A DNA stretch of 64,000 nt from Fennellomyces sp. T-0311 (lineage: Eukaryota; Mucoromycota; Mucoromycetes; Mucorales; Lichtheimiaceae). Positions 1 to 10,434 of this stretch are shown piece after piece; position 1 is the first letter of the stretch; the number at the start of each line of letters is the position of its first letter. A program made the translations under genes and the position numbers. The stretch lies in contig JALLLT010000042.1 of assembly GCA_025266875.1 (NCBI GenBank), positions 248,001-312,000 of the forward strand, written 5' to 3'. The notes beneath the pieces were generated by a model. It was not told where the DNA came from, searched no databases, and saw only the letters and a program-made list of their open reading frames with translations.

Positions 1-2449
1 TCCGGTTTTTTGATAGGTACCGACAATGACACCAATGAGGATGAGAAGGTGGGGTCCCATCGTGTGGCTGTAGCTCGACCAGGTGCCAATTTTGGTTTCT
101 CGGTTGGCCTCTTTTGTTCAGCATTTCTTTTAGGTTCCCCGGAAACGGGAGTCTTTGGCTCCACTTTGCGTTCCTCGACAGGTGTCTTGGGTTCAATGAC
201 CATTGCTCTGGTTCTCTCCTTGACGGGCTCCTTGACAGGTTCCTCGACTTCCTTGTTAACCTCCTTGGCAACTTCTTTGACTTCGGGAACAGGATCGTCA
301 AGGTCCAAAAGAGTTGCCACGGGAGGTTCGATGGGTTTCTTGACACGCTGCTTCTTTTGTGTTTCCTCCTCCGCATCGCTTTCATCATCCGCAGAGCTTC
401 CACTATCGTCTGTATCGTAATCAGATGGGGCGTTGAGATCGACCAAATCTTCTTCATCAAAATATTCGGCGGGATTGAACTCGGGTTCATCCTTCTTCTG
501 CTTCACTGACTCCTTCTTTTTGAAAACTGGAGGTGGTGGTGCACGTCTACGCTGAACTTCCTCCTCTTCCTCTTCCTCTTCCTCTTCCTCTTCCTCTTCT
601 TCCTCCCACTCATCCTCGGATGAAGATTCATTTGACGATGCTTCGACCGCAAAGCTATCCGCAAATGGATCCGATTCCTCATCGCTCTTTTTCACCCGAC
701 GTCCCTTGCCCTTCACAGATCTCTTTGTTTCGGCAGCTTCTGCCCGACGAACATACGAAATGAGATCTTGGTTATCCTCGTCCGAATCATCTTCAGTATC
801 CGTCCTCGACACATTTCGTTGTTCCACTTGCTCCTCGTGGGGTTTTTGCCATGAACTTTTCAAGATGGGCGCTGGTGGCTGCTTGGGAGTGTAGGAATTG
901 CGGCTATCTGGCGCAGGTGATAGATCTCTCTTGATCGATGGCGAGACGTGTGCTGGGATGCTGCTGGATGTTGGAGCTTTCGTGTCTGCGGGGTACGATA
1001 CCGGGGATGGAGATCGATTGACAGGTGGTGGGACAGGCATAGCCATGTACTGATTCACAGGTGTTGATGAATTTTCCTGTCGAAGATACGGTGGCACCGG
1101 CTCGGGAGGCACGATGAACATCATTGGCTCTTTTCTGGTCGGCATAGAGGACGAAGATCCAAATAACGTCGCACCCATTGATTGAGCTGGACGCCCGTGT
1201 TGCTGCTGCTGTTGTTGCGGTTGTTGCAGTTGGGGCTGTTGTTGCGCGTGTTGTTGCTGTTGATATTGGGGATATGATTGCTGCTGAGCTGGCTGATGTT
1301 CAGGATATGGAGCCTGCTGTTGCTGAGCTGGCCTATGTTCGGGATAAGAAGTCTGCTGCTGCTGTTGTTGTTGGGAATAGTTTTGGTGGTTTTGCGATGG
1401 CAACGGTTGCTGTGGGTATGAGAAAACAGGTGAATGTGGAGGAGCTTGCCCCGCAGTAGATTGAGGTGGTAGCGGTGAAGCTTGCTGATGTGGCCCAGGC
1501 GTTTGTGACGAAGGAGGATAACCAGGCGCGTGATACGGATGCGATTGGGATGGAGACGAGGATGGTGCAGTGTTGGCGAATGCATGTTGTTGCTGATACC
1601 CTGGCTGTGTAACCGGTGGATACGCTGGCTGGCTTGTCGCGGGCATAGGCGAGGGAGGCGATGGGCTGCTGGCATTGTTGGCTGGTGGATAACTGGGCGC
1701 GGTGGACACCCGCACGGGTGAAGGTGGAACTGGCGAGGGCGTGGATGCGCCATAATCCCGTGATGGAATGTGCGGCGCAGCATTGCCACTGGATGACGAT
1801 GTACCATAGGGTGGAGGTGGCACTTCTCGAGGTGACGACCCAGGGCGAGCAGCGGTTGCCAGAGACGATGAAGATGAGGCTGCTTGTGGTGTGTTTCTTA
1901 AAGAAGCGGGATCTAAGGAGTACAAAAAAAGTTAAATGGGCCTGTTAACAATATGAAGCAAAATAAAACCTTACGCTGATTATACGCAGTGGGCTTTGAA
2001 GGTAGCGGTGGAGGTGCTCTTGCACCAGCAGGTGGCTCCTGGAGAGGTTCAGGGCGTGGAGAAATCTCTTGCTGACGCTGTCGCTCCTCTCGCTCGGCTG
2101 CCTCGAACTCTTCCTGCAACCTCCTTGCCAATTGCTCGTCACTTAGTTCCTGTTCATGTTGAGGATTTTGAGAAGCAGCCGATTGTCGTTGACTGTTCTC
2201 ATATTCTTCTTGCAGCATTCTCGCCAATTGTTCGTCCGACATTTCCTGTTCAGCTCGAGGTGATGGTGCTGATTGTTGATCACCGTATTCCTCTGCGAGC
2301 TTCCTCGCCATTTCCTCGTCGAGCAGTTCCTGCTGCTTTCGTCTGTGCAACTCTTCTCGCCATAGCTTATCTTCTTGAAGCTGTAGTTGTTGTTGTAGCT
2401 TGGCTGACTTTGCCTTTTTGTGGTCTTTGCTGTGGAAAAGACCCTTCAT
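1..2449 (-). CDS. Q/P-rich protein with UIM-like repeats (3' end outside window)
   Basis: Two exons are visible, 2449-1975 and 1912-1, joined by a 62-bp intron (donor GTAAGG, acceptor TTAG). The second exon stays open to the window edge, so at least about 795 residues are encoded and the C-terminus is missing. Residues 1-60 are basic and coiled-coil-like. Three repeats of the form E-[MQ]-[AL]-A-R-[KMR]-L-[AQ]-E-E-[YF] follow at about residues 45-135 (for example SDEQLARMLQEEYE); these resemble ubiquitin-interacting helices. Then comes a long P/S/Q-rich disordered region with CAG/CAA glutamine runs, and an acidic stretch of about 16 Glu codons near 540-600. Ubiquitin binding is inferred from the helices only. 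No enzymatic domain is visible. The start is the first ATG of the open exon. Function unknown; possibly an endocytic or trafficking adaptor. Confidence 0.75.
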
Positions 2450-4391
2450 TGACCGCGTCTAAACTGTATCCGTTACAAAAAGAAAAGGTAGAGTTGACCT
2501 GGCAACAAAGGCCTTTTATATATGCGGTATTTCAAAATTTATTTTTGGTGTGGCCCGTTCAAACACAACTCTTGCTTGGCATATCAAACATAAACTTAAT
2601 TCACATGGCTAATCCTGCAGTAGATCCCCATTCGGAGTGCATACTTGCTCTTGGCGATGGTGAATCGCTCGAATAGCGTGATCCCTTTCGGCCAAGAGCA
2701 GTTCGTTGTCTAACTATGAATTGCACAGAGTTCGTTATTGGTCGTCAATGATGTGAGCACCTTTCCATTCGAAAGGTTTAATAGCCGGCGTCGCACGTAC
2801 ATCGTTCGCTGTCACACGTCAGTCATTAGATTAGCTTAAATTCGCTTCTTGAACATTTCCAATGGACTATCTAAACGGCTTGCTCTTAAAGTAACGGAAA
2901 TAAGGGGCTAAACATGATCGGACATTCTTAATTTAATAGTACACATAGTAATTGGTTTCTCGGTATCGCCGCAACGCACGACTCACTGCATCGTAACAGA
3001 CATATTCTTTTTTCCTAAATTAAAAAGCGTATGTGTACCGCACCGTAGGTACGTAATAGCCCTTGTGAACTGGCTCATCGGTAGAAGTCCTCTGTGCTAT
3101 AGACGAGTAGTAAGCGGTTGTTTAAGCTCTGACCAGCTCATACTGTTGTCACAAAACAATGGCTCTAACAATACAAACATCGGGTGACCTATACGAAATG
3201 CCCAAAATAAATACCACATATTCCTTGAAGCATGGCTCATCACTTTTGCCAACCATTACAATCGTGGCAGATAGCGTGGCAGTTAGTTGTGAACGATCTT
3301 CGGTATGGGATTCCACGTTTTGATTAAATAATGGGCATCTTTTTGGATCGATGAAAGTAGAAGTAATTTTTCATCTGTTTCCGCTAGCAGATATCCTCTG
3401 CAATGCTTATTACTTGTTTCTAGTGAGCAAAAAGTTTGGTACTGTAATGCCGTGACCTTTTTTTTACGAGGCTCGTATAGCATGTTCATAAACGGACCAC
3501 AGCGCTGCTATCAAAGAAACTTTCCAAAAGATTAAGACCTTGATATGATCAATCAGCATGGCGGGAGAAAACAGCGGAAAATTCACCTGATAGTCACTCG
3601 GGTACATACCAAGCAAAGCAAAAAGCAGCAACTCGAGGCGTATCCAAAATACTTTTAATTCGTAGTACTCTGGGATTTTTTTTTTCGCCTGCTTAGATTC
3701 ATCGTTACAAACCTTTTTGAGAAAGCTATTGATTACAGCACGCCTGGCCTTTGATTCATTGCATTATCAGTTGTTGTAGTTTGACTATTGGTCTGGCTAC
3801 TTGTTTGCATCACTTTGTTTGTCATTCTCATTCTGCCCATGCGATATACGTATGTATATTTTTGAGCGTCACCGGATGGAGAGCTAGCTGATGGACGTCG
3901 TTTATCTGCAGATTAATGTTTCTGACTTGCGCAAAGCTCGAAAATAAGCTAATCGTCCATTCGTATTAATAAGTGCCATTTTTACAATTCCCTCCAAGGA
4001 CCACCTGCTTCTACTGACACGGTGCACTGACCACGCGATGGCCCAATTTCTTCGAGCAACACTCGGGTCCATAGGAACCTCAAGATTCAGAGAACTGCTT
4101 CGTTACGTAAGATCAAGAGAAATAGAGATGAGAGCAATACTTGAAAATCTAAAGATAACAATGCTGGTTAAATTTGTACATCCCTATGTAATGCCAATCA
4201 GGCAAAAAACCTTTAGTACTCCTGGATAACGCCTATCCTTTCTCTTGTACATAAAAGCAGTCGGACGACAGTTTACCAACCGCTATGCGTTAATGAGAGA
4301 TAGGGTGAAGTGGCAGTGAATGGAGAATTAAGGTATAGTGGCAACGGCGCGAAACCTGTTCGAATCCAGCTTGTTCCTTCTCCTTCCCACC
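2450..4391. other. intergenic region, nothing recognised
   Basis: AT-rich spacer between two divergent genes. It should contain both promoters. Short open frames occur (3283-3489 minus, 4038-4229 plus), but none shows a recognisable domain or a consistent splice structure. I see no tRNA, repeat or transposon end here. Confidence 0.5.
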
Positions 4392-6206
4392 ATGTCCTAT
4401 GAGGATGGTATGTTTGTTTCCTTGGCGATACCACTACTAAGATGTTTACTGAAGCTCTCTATAGCCATCACGAAGTATATCTTAGACGTACAAAACCACC
4501 CTTTGACACTGAGCCGATTCATCGATGACAATATGAATCTGATCATATCGAATATTAATCTCGGTGATGACATCTCCACTACATGTTCAAATCTTTTTTA
4601 CAAAATTGCAAAGAAGAAAGACATACCCGTGGTAGGTAGTAATTGAAAGGATTTTTTTTATAACCTTGACTAGGATCGATCGGTGGTAGATTGGGGGAAA
4701 GTCGCGTTTGAATTTGTAAGGTATCATGCCGAAAAGAACAAGGAAACGCCAGAAGGTCAAATGACAGCAGCACCCCGTTCCGATTCGCCTGTAGCGGAGA
4801 CAGAGCACGAGTCAGCAACGAGATCGACCACCACCAGTGACCACAAACTGACTGAGGCGGAAAAAAGAAAGATCGACGAACTCTTCAAACAGCTGGACGA
4901 AAAGAAAATGTGGAGGCTGAGTACGGGCACCTTAGTAGAAAGGAAAATGGAAGCGTTAGCATTAAAGTCCTTGTATGAACAGTAAGTTGCGCCTTCTGCC
5001 GTTTATGATACACTGACGCTTTTTATTCTGTTTCGCTCAGCCCATGCCATTCACTTATCCTCGATCCAGATGATAAGACCTGGTCTGAATATTTCACAAA
5101 CGATGAAATTCGAGAGATAAAGAGCTTCAATGCGCCACAGGTGGCACCATTGCCAGCGGCCCTCGAAGAATATTTGGACAAGTATGCCGGTCTGGTAAGT
5201 GTGATCTCAAGTTCCTTGTGTGTATAATTTGTATTTGCTGAATGTATATTGTGCTGTTGGTAGACAACGTTGGATAAAATCCGTGAGGTCAACAAGAAAC
5301 ACGACATCCATCCAATACTAGATCCAGAGCTAGATTGGGCCAGCGCATCGATTGAGCAGGCATTGCGGATTATGTTTCACCAGTACCTTCAAAAGCGACG
5401 CACGGAAGCTGATCTACTTAAGCACGTATGGTCAATCATCGATACCTGTTACTTTTTTGGCGAGATTGATGCTATCTCGTGAGTTCATATCGGATAAGGC
5501 TGTGATTACGAGAAACTGACGAGTGTATGCTTTAGAGGAGAGTCTAGTAGCAAAGCTACTTCAAAACGAACGAACAACGATAGGACTCTTGCCACTGTCG
5601 ATAGATGTACAAGGAAAAGGATGGGCTCCAAAATCGATATCATGTTTGCAACCGAGATCTTTGAAGTGGGCACCGCCGAAGCAGGGAAAGTTACAAATCC
5701 TGAAAACACAAAGACGTTGTACGAATCCGGCTTCAAAACTCCCAAAGTACTAAAGGATATGTTCATGGATCTGTTGCGAGAAGCCCCTGGCTGTATTCGA
5801 ACAATCAAGACATGCGGGTACACTATTTCCGGTAGGTAGCTCAGTCGATTGTAAGAGAATTGGATGGGATATTAACATTTCTACATCAGGCATCAGCTTG
5901 ATGGCTCACATTATGGATGCACCAGCAGAATACGTTTGCAGAATGAACAGGATGCAAAAGTGGTTCCATTACCCCACATCCGCAGACAACTTTGTTGTGC
6001 GTATCAAAGCATTGTTGACAGTCATCTACACCATGAAGGGAGTGATGGAACGCACATTACAAGACATCGAAGTAGTCTCCGTCCCTTCATTTGGGTTCCC
6101 CGAATGCGAAGTGACCATTCCACCGTGCTTTACACCATCTCCTAAAGCCAGTAAAAAACGCAAGATAAGCACATCGACCGATAGCGCTAACAGTGGCGAA
6201 AAATAA
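4392..6206 (+). CDS. orphan multi-exon protein with a possible PD-(D/E)XK-like core
   Basis: Seven exons fit one reading frame: 4392-4407, 4465-4631, 4674-4981, 5041-5194, 5264-5478, 5536-5831, 5890-6206, with GT-AG introns of 42-69 bp and matching phases. They give about 490 residues. The first ATG (MSYED) splices in phase to the second exon. Residues 80-130 are charged and low-complexity. Around residues 300-330 a block reads GSKIDIMFA...FEVGTAEAGK, with an acidic residue in a strand followed by E-x-G-x-x-E-x-G-K. This spacing resembles a restriction-endonuclease-like core, but that is only an inference. The C-terminus carries a basic KKRK patch that could be a nuclear signal. It looks like the orphan families expanded in Mucorales, and I cannot assign a function. 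There are no membrane segments. Confidence 0.7.
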
Positions 6207-6769
6207 AGCACATTCAAAAGCAAATTCCACTTGAAGCTACTGAATTCACCATTTACTCACTGTTTACATATTAATTCTGATAACCACATCCACTGTTATG
6301 GATAGCTGCACTTTTGTAACAATCCAGGACCATCACGTTTGTAGAAAATCAATACATGTCGCTATTACATATTGCTACTTCATGATGAACACCCTTACGT
6401 CCGGACTCAAGATACAAACGCTCGCTATGCAACTACTTTTCATGTTAATATATCAAACGACGGTCCAACAGCTGTTCGTTTACAAAACAAATATAAATCA
6501 CGCTTTTTATTGACATATACGCTTCCATTCTACGTCAAGTCCGCGAACTAGACAGCCGCGGATCACGTCGAGCACGTTTTAATCTGGGTATAATCCTATA
6601 ACAACATTAGCATGTGTAGGTAATATGTCTGCTGATACACCGAGCTCTACCAGTGGAATCGTGCGCTATGCATTAAAAAGAGAGTGTAGCGAGAAAAAGG
6701 CTCGGAATATGCTGATGCAATAGATTACCATCCAATTTATGGTGCAGGAATCAAGAAAAGACATCAATT
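6207..6769. other. intergenic region, nothing recognised
   Basis: Downstream flank of the orphan gene. No supported gene or repeat is seen; the small frames here lack domains and splice logic. Confidence 0.4.
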
Positions 6770-7004
6770 GAGCGCAGAGCCAGAGAGGGACTTTAGAGAG
6801 TATACCCTCCAAGTATCATCTGTATCCACTCGGACAATTCTAGGAGATTTGACCCCCAGGGTAAGTCCTTGAACATGGCAGAAAAACATCAACAAAAAGA
6901 ATCGAGCGCAGAGCCAGAGAGGGACTTCAGAGAGTATACCCTCCAAGTATCATCTGAATCCACTCGGACAATTCTAGGAGATTTGACCCCCAGGGTAAGT
7001 CCTT
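6770..7004 (+). repeat. tandem direct repeat of a 101-bp exon-like unit
   Basis: Two copies of about 101 bp (6770-6870 and 6904-7004) are separated by 33 bp and differ at only two positions. Both are open in the same frame (peptide beginning SAEPERDFREYTLQV, ending GDLTPR), and each ends exactly at a consensus splice donor, GTAAGTCCTT. A short tail after an AG at about 7015 is open to a TAA near 7069. The pattern suggests a duplicated exon of a decayed gene, not a satellite. No upstream or downstream exons could be assembled with confidence, and the peptide is not recognised. Confidence 0.7.
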
Positions 7005-7702
7005 AATGTTACAGCAGAATACAATGAGCAGAGGAGGAACTCGAATTGATGCTGCCAGCGAAAAATAAAGTAAGTACCGTGAATCATGAATTACCTAACT
7101 TTTTTTCTTGGTTAATCAAAGATTTCGATAACAAAGAATAATTGCGGTTTCATAGCTAGAATGGTTCTGCTCTGTGGAGTTGGTTGGGTTGGAGATGAAT
7201 GAGGCTGAAAGTTGCAAAAGTCGCGACGGCCTTTTTTTTGGGTCCATGACGAGGCAGTTATTCAACATCAAAAATTACGTCAGAACTTACGAGTCACAAA
7301 AATTTTTTCAGCTGTTGCTATAGAGGCTTTCAAGCGTTTCTCATGCTATTTGATTTGGCCGGTCTAAATGTCCCGGGATCCCAGGGCCAATAAAAACCCA
7401 TGAAGATACTAAAATTATCCAATGTCGTATGGGCGGAAATAGACTAACCAGTTAAAGTTCAAGTAGCCGAGCCAATCAATGGATTGAGCCAATGAGAGAC
7501 TTAGAAATAAGCGCCAATGAGCTGGCATCAGGCCGAGACCTAAGTGTATGCACTGACTTTCGAATACCTGCATTTTATAAGGCACCCTTAATTGCTTCGT
7601 GCCAAATAGTTTATATCCATAAAATATGGCTAACCAAAAGAAAGGAAAAAGTGTTCCCTGGCGTAAGCCTAATCAAACATTACCTGGTGCACAGTGTCTT
7701 GC

Positions 7703-7920
7703 CACTGCAAATAATTTTCGGTTAGACGAAACTCAGATTGGTTAAGTCTGGGTTATTGTTGGTTACCAAATGACCAAATTTAACAATACAGTCGTTCCAG
7801 TTCCAAATGATACGTATTTTTTTGGTGAATGTTATTTCTCAGAATTTGGTTAAACATGGTTAAAATACGTTAATCCCTGTAACTACTAATCACCCAGATT
7901 AACCCTTAGTAACCATCGTT
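7703..7920. mobile_element. MITE-like element, left end only
   Basis: Begins with CACTGCAAATAATTTT, the same 16 bases that start the element at 8582. The interior is rich in GGTTA/TAACC motifs, and the right side reaches TAACCATCG, which matches the sub-terminal part of the other element, but the expected terminal GCAGTG is missing. Probably a truncated or diverged copy of the same non-autonomous family. Confidence 0.4.
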
Positions 7921-8107
7921 GATATGCGGCTACGTTTTAGTATATGCACATCCATCTTTCTTTCTTATACCCATTTATTACAACACTATACTATCGAAGT
8001 GCACTGCTTCGCTTGAAACTTGTGATGTTCAACAATTGGTAAAGACGAGACTCAAGCAATGACTGATTTATTTCGTATGTTGAATCATCACTTTAAATAA
8101 TAAAAGT

Positions 8108-8638
8108 TTATTCTCGAGGGGTTGGATCATTGACATGTTTGTAAGGCACATGAACTGCTGTGCTAACTAGGGTTATGAGGGTTTCACTAGGATACCCAAT
8201 ATTATTATGAGGAACGCATGTCAAGTACAGGGATGTGGCTGCAGATCGGAAAATTAAGTAACCCGTTGTCAATAAGCGAACAAGGGTGAATGGTGCATAA
8301 GCCATAATCATATTGTGGATACAACAAAACTGCGAGGGAAGCCTTCCGTACTCTACAAAATCATCATCAACGAACATAGAAAGCCAAGTGTGTCTTACCC
8401 TATCTGAGCTGAATCGTGGATCTCTCAAGTACTTGTTTATCCATTCAATGGTATCATTCGCTGGTATGTAACTGATATTCATTTCGTTGAGCAGCATGAT
8501 TAGCTCGAGGCCTTTTACTGTTGCAAAAGATACTTCACTGTTGGTTGGCAACGACATTGATACGTGATTGCCATCACCAGGCACTGCAAATAATTTTTGG
8601 TGAATTTTGGTGAATGGTTTTTTGAAGTGGTTAAACAT
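8108..8638 (-). pseudogene. unrecognised 176-codon open frame, 5' end within a MITE
   Basis: The open frame has a mixed, protein-like composition, but I recognise no domain. The first 18 codons, including the only upstream ATG, lie in the MITE at 8582-8742 read on the minus strand, so the native N-terminus is probably lost. Residues from about 19 on (VPGDGNHVSMSL...) may be an exon or gene fragment interrupted by the insertion. It could also be a chance frame. Confidence 0.3.
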
Positions 8639-8742
8639 AAGCTCTTTAACCGCCTGAGTTGCTAAAAATGGTAATGCAAGTGGTTAAAAAGCTTATGTTT
8701 AACCGCTGTAACCACTTTTAACCATCGAAATTTTTTGCAGTG
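8582..8742. mobile_element. 161-bp MITE with CACTGCAAA terminal inverted repeats
   Basis: The left end is CACTGCAAATAATTTT and the right end reads AAATTTTTTGCAGTG, whose reverse complement is CACTGCAAAAAATTT. Both ends are followed internally by GTGGTTAAACATAAGC-like sequence, so the inverted repeat extends with gaps to about 50-60 bp. No coding capacity. A target-site duplication is not evident. The transposase superfamily cannot be stated. Confidence 0.7.
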
Positions 8743-8861
8743 TGAATACACAAAAAGATATAAAAGCATAGAGCGTTGCATTCAATAAAACATATCCAAA
8801 ACTTCAAAGATACTTTTATAAGACCCTTTTAATTCTTTGTATATACCGTTGATTCACTTTA

Positions 8862-10434
8862 GATGGCGTGTTCACATTGTTGATAGATCATCAGCCATTT
8901 TCACCGTTTGATGACAAGTTTGAATATCCGCGCTATGTACCACCTGCTCAATATCTACGATCATTTTACACAGCATACATTAGTGAAATTAGACACTTGA
9001 TCGACAAACAAATGGTGCTTCTTGGTTGTAGGTTCTTAAAACGCGACCATACATTCAAAGTCATCAAGCACCTCGGCAAGGTTAATGGCGCACCGGTTTT
9101 TAGTGGAGTCTACATTGTTTGCAATGAATACGAAGAATTGAGGTTCTAACTGCTGGTATCAAAAAAGTCTTTCGAATCCCCAGCATCCGTTCAATACATT
9201 CTATACGGCAATGAAATGCCAGAGGATTTTTCACGGACAACATCAGAGGAGACAAGTACTTTTTGAAAAGCACCTTAAAGTCATTGAAAATGATGTCGTC
9301 GTTGTTGTCGATCAGGATCTGCTTCCAGAGCTTAGCAATGTTCAATGCGACACAGTGTTGGATTTTTGTGGTGTCACAGTAGCCTGTCTTCGCAATGTGA
9401 TTAAATGGAGCAACGTGCTCAATACCTATTGTCTAAACTGAAGCCAACAAAGACAAGAGCTGGTACTATCATCATAAAACCTGTCGTCGTTGGATTTGAC
9501 TGTGAATAGCCGTATGATCGAGCGACTCATCAACAGGGACGCTTAGTAACAATTCAAATTGCGTTTGAAGATCGCGCTGATATCTATTGCGTTAGCGACC
9601 TAGAAATCTTCCGACAGGCTTTTGCAGCAGGCTCATCTTGAAACTTGGCCGAAACGTTGGTGGTGACATAGCAAGAACTGGGCGAGGTTTCGGTTTAAGG
9701 TACCAGGACGAACATGGACGCAGACTGAAAACACAGGAGCTCGGCAGTCGCGAGATAGGTATCCTTTACAAGAACTTGGATCTAATTGTCCGCGCCCGTA
9801 TGAGTCCAGCCGCAATATGTGCAGCTGTCTTGTATTATTCTTTTCCAAAAGGTGAGATCTGTTGTCGTGCTTGGGATGCCGCAGAGTTAACCCAAGAGCA
9901 AATTGGTTACGCTGCCTTGGATGCCTGCACTGCTCTTAAAATTTATAATGAAGCAAGAAAATGAGGAAACCGTATCCTTAGTATACCTGAAGGTTCTTGT
10001 TAATCGACGACTTAACAATTGATATATAGCAACTAACTCTCTGGTTATGTATTCTTACATATATTGGAATGAAATTTTAGTGCAAAGTAAAACGCTTGGT
10101 AGTATCGAAATTCAGAAGCATCAGCCAGTGGCTACAGTAAAGCAAGTGCTAGTCACCTCCAGCATTATTAAGTGCCCATGGAAAGAGTTTGGCGGAAATG
10201 GGGCAAGTACCATTCAATGCAATTATAAGTTCATCCAATCTGCGAACAAGCCAATCTATAACTGTTCAAGAATCGAGTGAATCTGAAACTTCCTACTCCT
10301 CATTTGAAAACGACGGTGCTGGTTTTCAAAGCGCAGATATTGAATTTCCAGCTACGAAGCAAATGGAAGATAGCATGGCCCGCCCTGATTCATATTCTAA
10401 GCAAGATCGACTACCTGATCCACTCAACTACTGA
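8862..10434 (+). pseudogene. decayed transposase-like / 3'-5' exonuclease fusion gene
   Basis: Conserved blocks appear in order but in different frames. 8868-9149 reads VPPAQYLRSFYTAYISEIRHL, GCRFLKRDHTFKVIKHLG and FSGVYIVCNEYEELR; about 9228-9290 reads FFTDNIRGDKYFLKSTLKSL after a frame change. These resemble a DDE/RNase-H-like transposase core. About 9475-9963 holds a DEDD exonuclease domain: VVGFDCE, IQIAFEDRADIYCV, LKLGRNVGGDIART and EQIGYAALDACTALKIY, matching Exo I, II and III of the WRN/RNase D type. Stops at 9147-9149 and before 9638, together with frame changes, break it. A serine-rich tail (ESSESETSYSSFEND) is open to 10434. I relate it to the DUF6729/3'-5' exonuclease family from memory. 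An N-terminal piece of apparently the same family lies at 16.9-17.3 kb on the other strand. Confidence 0.65.

Noticed and set aside
1121..1807. 228-codon minus-strand His-rich open frame
   Set aside because: It lies in another frame of the long Q/P-rich exon, and its His/Asn runs are the shifted reading of CAG/CAA glutamine repeats.
4038..4229. 63-codon plus-strand frame as a possible 5' exon of the orphan gene
   Set aside because: No in-phase splice connects it convincingly, and the exon chain from 4392 is complete without it.
4350..4385. GTTCGAATCC as a tRNA T-loop
   Set aside because: No acceptor stem, D-arm or anticodon arm could be folded upstream.
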